Source: Planctomycetota bacterium (lineage in GTDB: Bacteria > Planctomycetota > Phycisphaerae > SM23-33). From it: 64,000 nucleotides of DNA. Under the pieces are notes generated by a model. That model was given only the letters and a program-made list of their open reading frames with translations, ran no database searches and was not told where the DNA came from. Position numbers and translations under genes: made by a program. Below, in pieces: positions 61,460-64,000 of this stretch; the stretch's first letter is position 1, and each line of letters opens with the position of its first letter. Where the stretch lies: the NCBI GenBank assembly GCA_022705325.1, contig JAKJER010000012.1, positions 84,654-148,653 of the forward strand, read 5' to 3'.

Positions 61460-64000
61460 AGTTGTACACGGTCGAGCCGACGGCGGCGACGCCCAGTGCG
61501 TCGGTGACGGTGACGGTGAACCAGTAGTCCTGACCGGCGGCGCTGGCCTGCGGTGCGCCTCGCAGGACGCCGCTGGCCGGGTCGATTGACATGCCCGGCG
61601 GCAGCGATCCCGAATCGAGTATCCATTGCAGCGGGAGCACGCCCGCACTGTCGCCGCCCCCCACGACGACCAGGCACGTCCAGCCGTACCCCCGCCCGAC
61701 CGTCGCGTCCGGCAGGTAGAGGTTCCCGCCGTTCTGCTGGAAGACCGCCGCCCCCAGTATGTCATTGGCAGGCACTTCCACAGCCTCAAACGTGAACTCC
61801 GCCGAGGCGACGCGCGTCCCGTCCGAGACGACCATGGTGAACGTGTGGATCCCGGGCACAATCGCAGCCCCCGTGCCATGGAAGACGCCCGTAAACCGAT
61901 CTACCGTGGTTCCCACGGGGAACGATGAGCCGTTGGCCAGGGTCCACGTGTACCCCGAGAGCGGAGACCCGCCGTAGGCGGGCAGGGTGATGGCGTTCAC
62001 GACGATGTTCGTGCCCCCGGCCGCGTACTGAATGCCGCCGGAGAGGCCTACCGGAACGACGCCCAGCGGAAGACCCGCGGGTGGCGCGTCGTTGTCGAGG
62101 TTGGTCAGGGCGACGTCCGGGGGATTGATGCCCCTGTAGTCCAGGTCGGTGCTGATGGCCACACCGAGACGAATGGCGTAGTCCATGTCGCCGTCGGCGA
62201 CCAGGTCATTGGAGCCGCGGACGGTGACGACCTGGGGCACGTTCCAGTTGGCGGGCGTGAAGACCAGCGAGGACCTCAGCGGCACGCCCTCGGTGGCGTC
62301 GCTGCTGGCCAGCGGGATGGTCACGTTGGCGGTCGGGGCGGTGTTCAGGACCACCGAGAACTGGGCCGTCCCGCCGGCCTCGGTCGTCACCAGGCCGTCG
62401 GTCGGGTCGACGGTCGCGCCGGGGACCGGCGGGTCTTCCATCGTGTGCTCGATGTCCAGGCCCGTCTCGTCCACGCTCACGTCCTGGTACGCCGTCTTGA
62501 AGCCCGGCCCGCGGAGGATCGCCCGGTAGTCGCCCGCGGGCACGTCGGCGACGGCGGAGCCGGTCTGGTCCAGCGGGATGAGCATGGACGTGCCGATGTC
62601 GCCCTTGCGGATCAGCTCCAGCGATCCGCTGGTCATGTCGGCGGCGTTGGGGATGTACACGCTGACCTGCCCGGCCCGCTCCATTTGCTCGGTCATGGTC
62701 AGGGGCGAGAGGCTGTAGATGTCGAAGCCGAACAGGGACGTGACGCGGACGCCCATGTTGGGCAGGCCGACGGCGATCGAGACGGATTCCTTGGCGATCT
62801 GGTCGCCCATCAGGTCCAGGGCCATGCCGGCGGCCGTGTAGGGGTTTCCCAGTTCGAGGATATTGCCCCCCAAAGTGAGCATGAGGGCGGTGGTGATGCC
62901 TTCCTGCTGACGGTCGGACTTGATCTTCGCCAAGGCCTGCTCTGGCGTCAGCAGTTCGGTCTTGGCGTACTTGGACTTGGCGAAGGTGCGGGCGACGGCC
63001 CCGTTGGAGAGGGTGTCGGCCATCTGCAGGCCCATGCCCGCCAGGGTGGTCAGGCTGGAGGCCATGAAGCCGACGGCCTCCTTGATGCCCGGCAGGCGGA
63101 GGGCGAACTGCTCGGCCGTCTCGTCGGCCTGCCGCTCAAAGAAGAACGCGGTCAGCTTGTCGGTGATCTGGTCGGTGATGACTCGGGTCGAGACGTTGCC
63201 CGCGTAGACGGAGATGACGTCCGGCTCCTCGGCCGCCAGGACCGGCGCCGCCTCGGCGGCCAGTTGCCGTCCGCTTGCCTGGGCAGCCTGGGGCGCCGCC
63301 GAGCCGCGGAGCACCATGAACTGCGTCGGCCGACGCCCGCTGGGGTCCACGAAGACGGCCAGGCCCGTCGCCAGCGTCTGGGCGTCTACGGCGACGGAGG
63401 CCCAGAAGCCGCTCAGGGGCAACAGCGTCTGCTCGTCGGCCAGGCGGAACGTCTGCGGCTGGCCCGCGACGTTCAGCACGACCTCGCCGTTGGCATCGGT
63501 CGTGCCGCTGTCCCGCATGGCGAAGCGATTCTGACCGAAGCGGGCGTCGTCGTTGGGGTTCACGGACCGGCCGGCTACGATCACCCGGTAGGGAAGTTGG
63601 GCGGCCGCGACCTGGCTGGCGGCGTCGAGCCCGCCGAACGAGGCCACGCGGATCGCGCTGGCCGAGCCGCCCAGGTACAGGTCGTTCAGGTCGCCAATCT
63701 GCTCGTCGCCGGGGTGCAGCCCAGCCGTCACCAGGGCGCCAGTGGCCTGGCCGCGAACGATGAGGGAGGTAATTCCTCCGGCGCCGAAGGTGTCCTCGGC
63801 CTCGCCCGTGCCGCCCAGGGCGGCGTCGCGCCCGAGGTCCGTGCCGGCGAGGATCTGCCCGCCGACCACGTTGCCGAGGATGGAGACGACCGAGAATGAG
63901 GCGGCGGCCAAGCTGCCGGCCATGTCGCCTCGAACGAGGAGGCTGATGAGCGAGCCGGTGAAGTTCGCCCGCCAGTCGGCGGCGATCGAGCCGGCGGTGA
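61446..64000 (-). CDS. Giant surface/adhesin-like protein, C-terminal part (5' end outside window)
   Basis: The frame is open from the right edge to a stop at 61446; about 851 residues are visible. Its N-terminal part repeats short strands of the form SLISLLVRGDMAGS and GITSLIVRGQATGA, typical of planctomycete beta-helix surface proteins. Later, VTTEAGGTAQFSVVLNTAP and SLVFTPANWNVPQVVTVRG belong to a Calx-beta-like repeat. The closing part has putative Ig (He-PIG-like) domains: LPPGMSIDPASGVLRGAP. No PEP-CTERM signal is seen at the end. It is probably an adhesin or S-layer-associated protein; the actual start is off the window. Confidence 0.82.
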   Translation of the reverse strand, partial: TAGSIAADWRANFTGSLISLLVRGDMAGSLAAASFSVVSILGNVVGGQILAGTDLGRDAALGGTGEAEDTFGAGGITSLIVRGQATGALVTAGLHPGDEQIGDLNDLYLGGSASAIRVASFGGLDAASQVAAAQLPYRVIVAGRSVNPNDDARFGQNRFAMRDSGTTDANGEVVLNVAGQPQTFRLADEQTLLPLSGFWASVAVDAQTLATGLAVFVDPSGRRPTQFMVLRGSAAPQAAQASGRQLAAEAAPVLAAEEPDVISVYAGNVSTRVITDQITDKLTAFFFERQADETAEQFALRLPGIKEAVGFMASSLTTLAGMGLQMADTLSNGAVARTFAKSKYAKTELLTPEQALAKIKSDRQQEGITTALMLTLGGNILELGNPYTAAGMALDLMGDQIAKESVSIAVGLPNMGVRVTSLFGFDIYSLSPLTMTEQMERAGQVSVYIPNAADMTSGSLELIRKGDIGTSMLIPLDQTGSAVADVPAGDYRAILRGPGFKTAYQDVSVDETGLDIEHTMEDPPVPGATVDPTDGLVTTEAGGTAQFSVVLNTAPTANVTIPLASSDATEGVPLRSSLVFTPANWNVPQVVTVRGSNDLVADGDMDYAIRLGVAISTDLDYRGINPPDVALTNLDNDAPPAGLPLGVVPVGLSGGIQYAAGGTNIVVNAITLPAYGGSPLSGYTWTLANGSSFPVGTTVDRFTGVFHGTGAAIVPGIHTFTMVVSDGTRVASAEFTFEAVEVPANDILGAAVFQQNGGNLYLPDATVGRGYGWTCLVVVGGGDSAGVLPLQWILDSGSLPPGMSIDPASGVLRGAPQASAAGQDYWFTVTVTDALGVAAVGSTVYNFSVI

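Overview
The window is a 64 kb, GC-rich (about two thirds G+C by eye) chromosomal segment of a bacterium that looks like a Planctomycetota member, most plausibly class Phycisphaerae. This is inferred from family content: a formylglycine-type sulfatase, several Tat-exported Gfo/Idh/MocA proteins, a DUF1080 (3-keto-disaccharide hydrolase) protein, a PmoA-like DUF6807 protein, a PEP-CTERM protein, a prepilin-like protein, beta-helix and large surface proteins, and an enlarged multi-PDZ RseP. No rRNA, tRNA, CRISPR array, phage or intact insertion sequence was recognised. Most genes have a Shine-Dalgarno sequence, and several have good sigma-70-like promoters (TTGnnn, 16-17 bp, TATNNT).

Layout. 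1-6.4 kb: a partial DUF2225-like zinc protein at the left edge, an AT-rich spacer with a MITE-like inverted repeat, a sialidase-like protein, an SGNH hydrolase and a DUF6807 protein. 6.5-16.7 kb: housekeeping genes (dxr, rseP, rubredoxin, PPK2), a serine hydrolase, two proteins of unknown function, a tandem nucleoside-diphosphate-kinase-like protein and a metallo-beta-lactamase-fold hydrolase. 17-21.5 kb: an FHA-GAF histidine kinase and a P2-type cation ATPase. 21.5-46.5 kb: mainly secreted polysaccharide catabolism (sulfatase, GH16, GH62, GH109, CE7 esterase, sialate O-acetylesterase, lyase-like lectin fold, DUF6259-like enzyme, three Tat-exported Gfo/Idh/MocA-type proteins, a Tat-exported sugar-isomerase-like protein, a UroD-family protein). 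It is interrupted by a low-GC SIR2-domain gene, arfB and an ACT-domain gene. 46.6-48 kb: an NtrC-type sigma-54 activator. 48-55.6 kb: a sulfur amino-acid block (SAM-I riboswitch, metY, a metX-metW fusion, cysK, homocysteine S-methyltransferase) with a GmhB-like phosphatase inside it. 55.6-64 kb: a prepilin-like protein, a beta-helix protein, DUF1080, a GH51 arabinofuranosidase and the C-terminal part of a giant surface protein running off the right edge.

How the genes may work together. The secreted enzymes point to attack on sulfated, acetylated and arabinose-substituted glycans, with possible amino-sugar or sialate decorations. There is no SusC/SusD-like pair here, so the genes look like a dispersed repertoire of single transcription units. 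The methionine block is the best-resolved regulatory unit: a TTGACA-N16-TATTAT promoter fires directly into a SAM-I aptamer, followed by an intrinsic terminator and then metY and metXW.

The most unusual features are repeats. One is a family of GC-rich palindromes related to GCCCACGG...CCGTGGGC, of which a perfect 28-bp copy lies in frame inside the P-type ATPase gene. Another is a four-hairpin array in frame inside the DUF6259-like gene. The third is eight short arrays with a 7-nt period, half of them abutting or overlapping stop codons. Other points of interest are the tandem NDK protein with a degenerate N-terminal domain and the orphan SIR2 gene.
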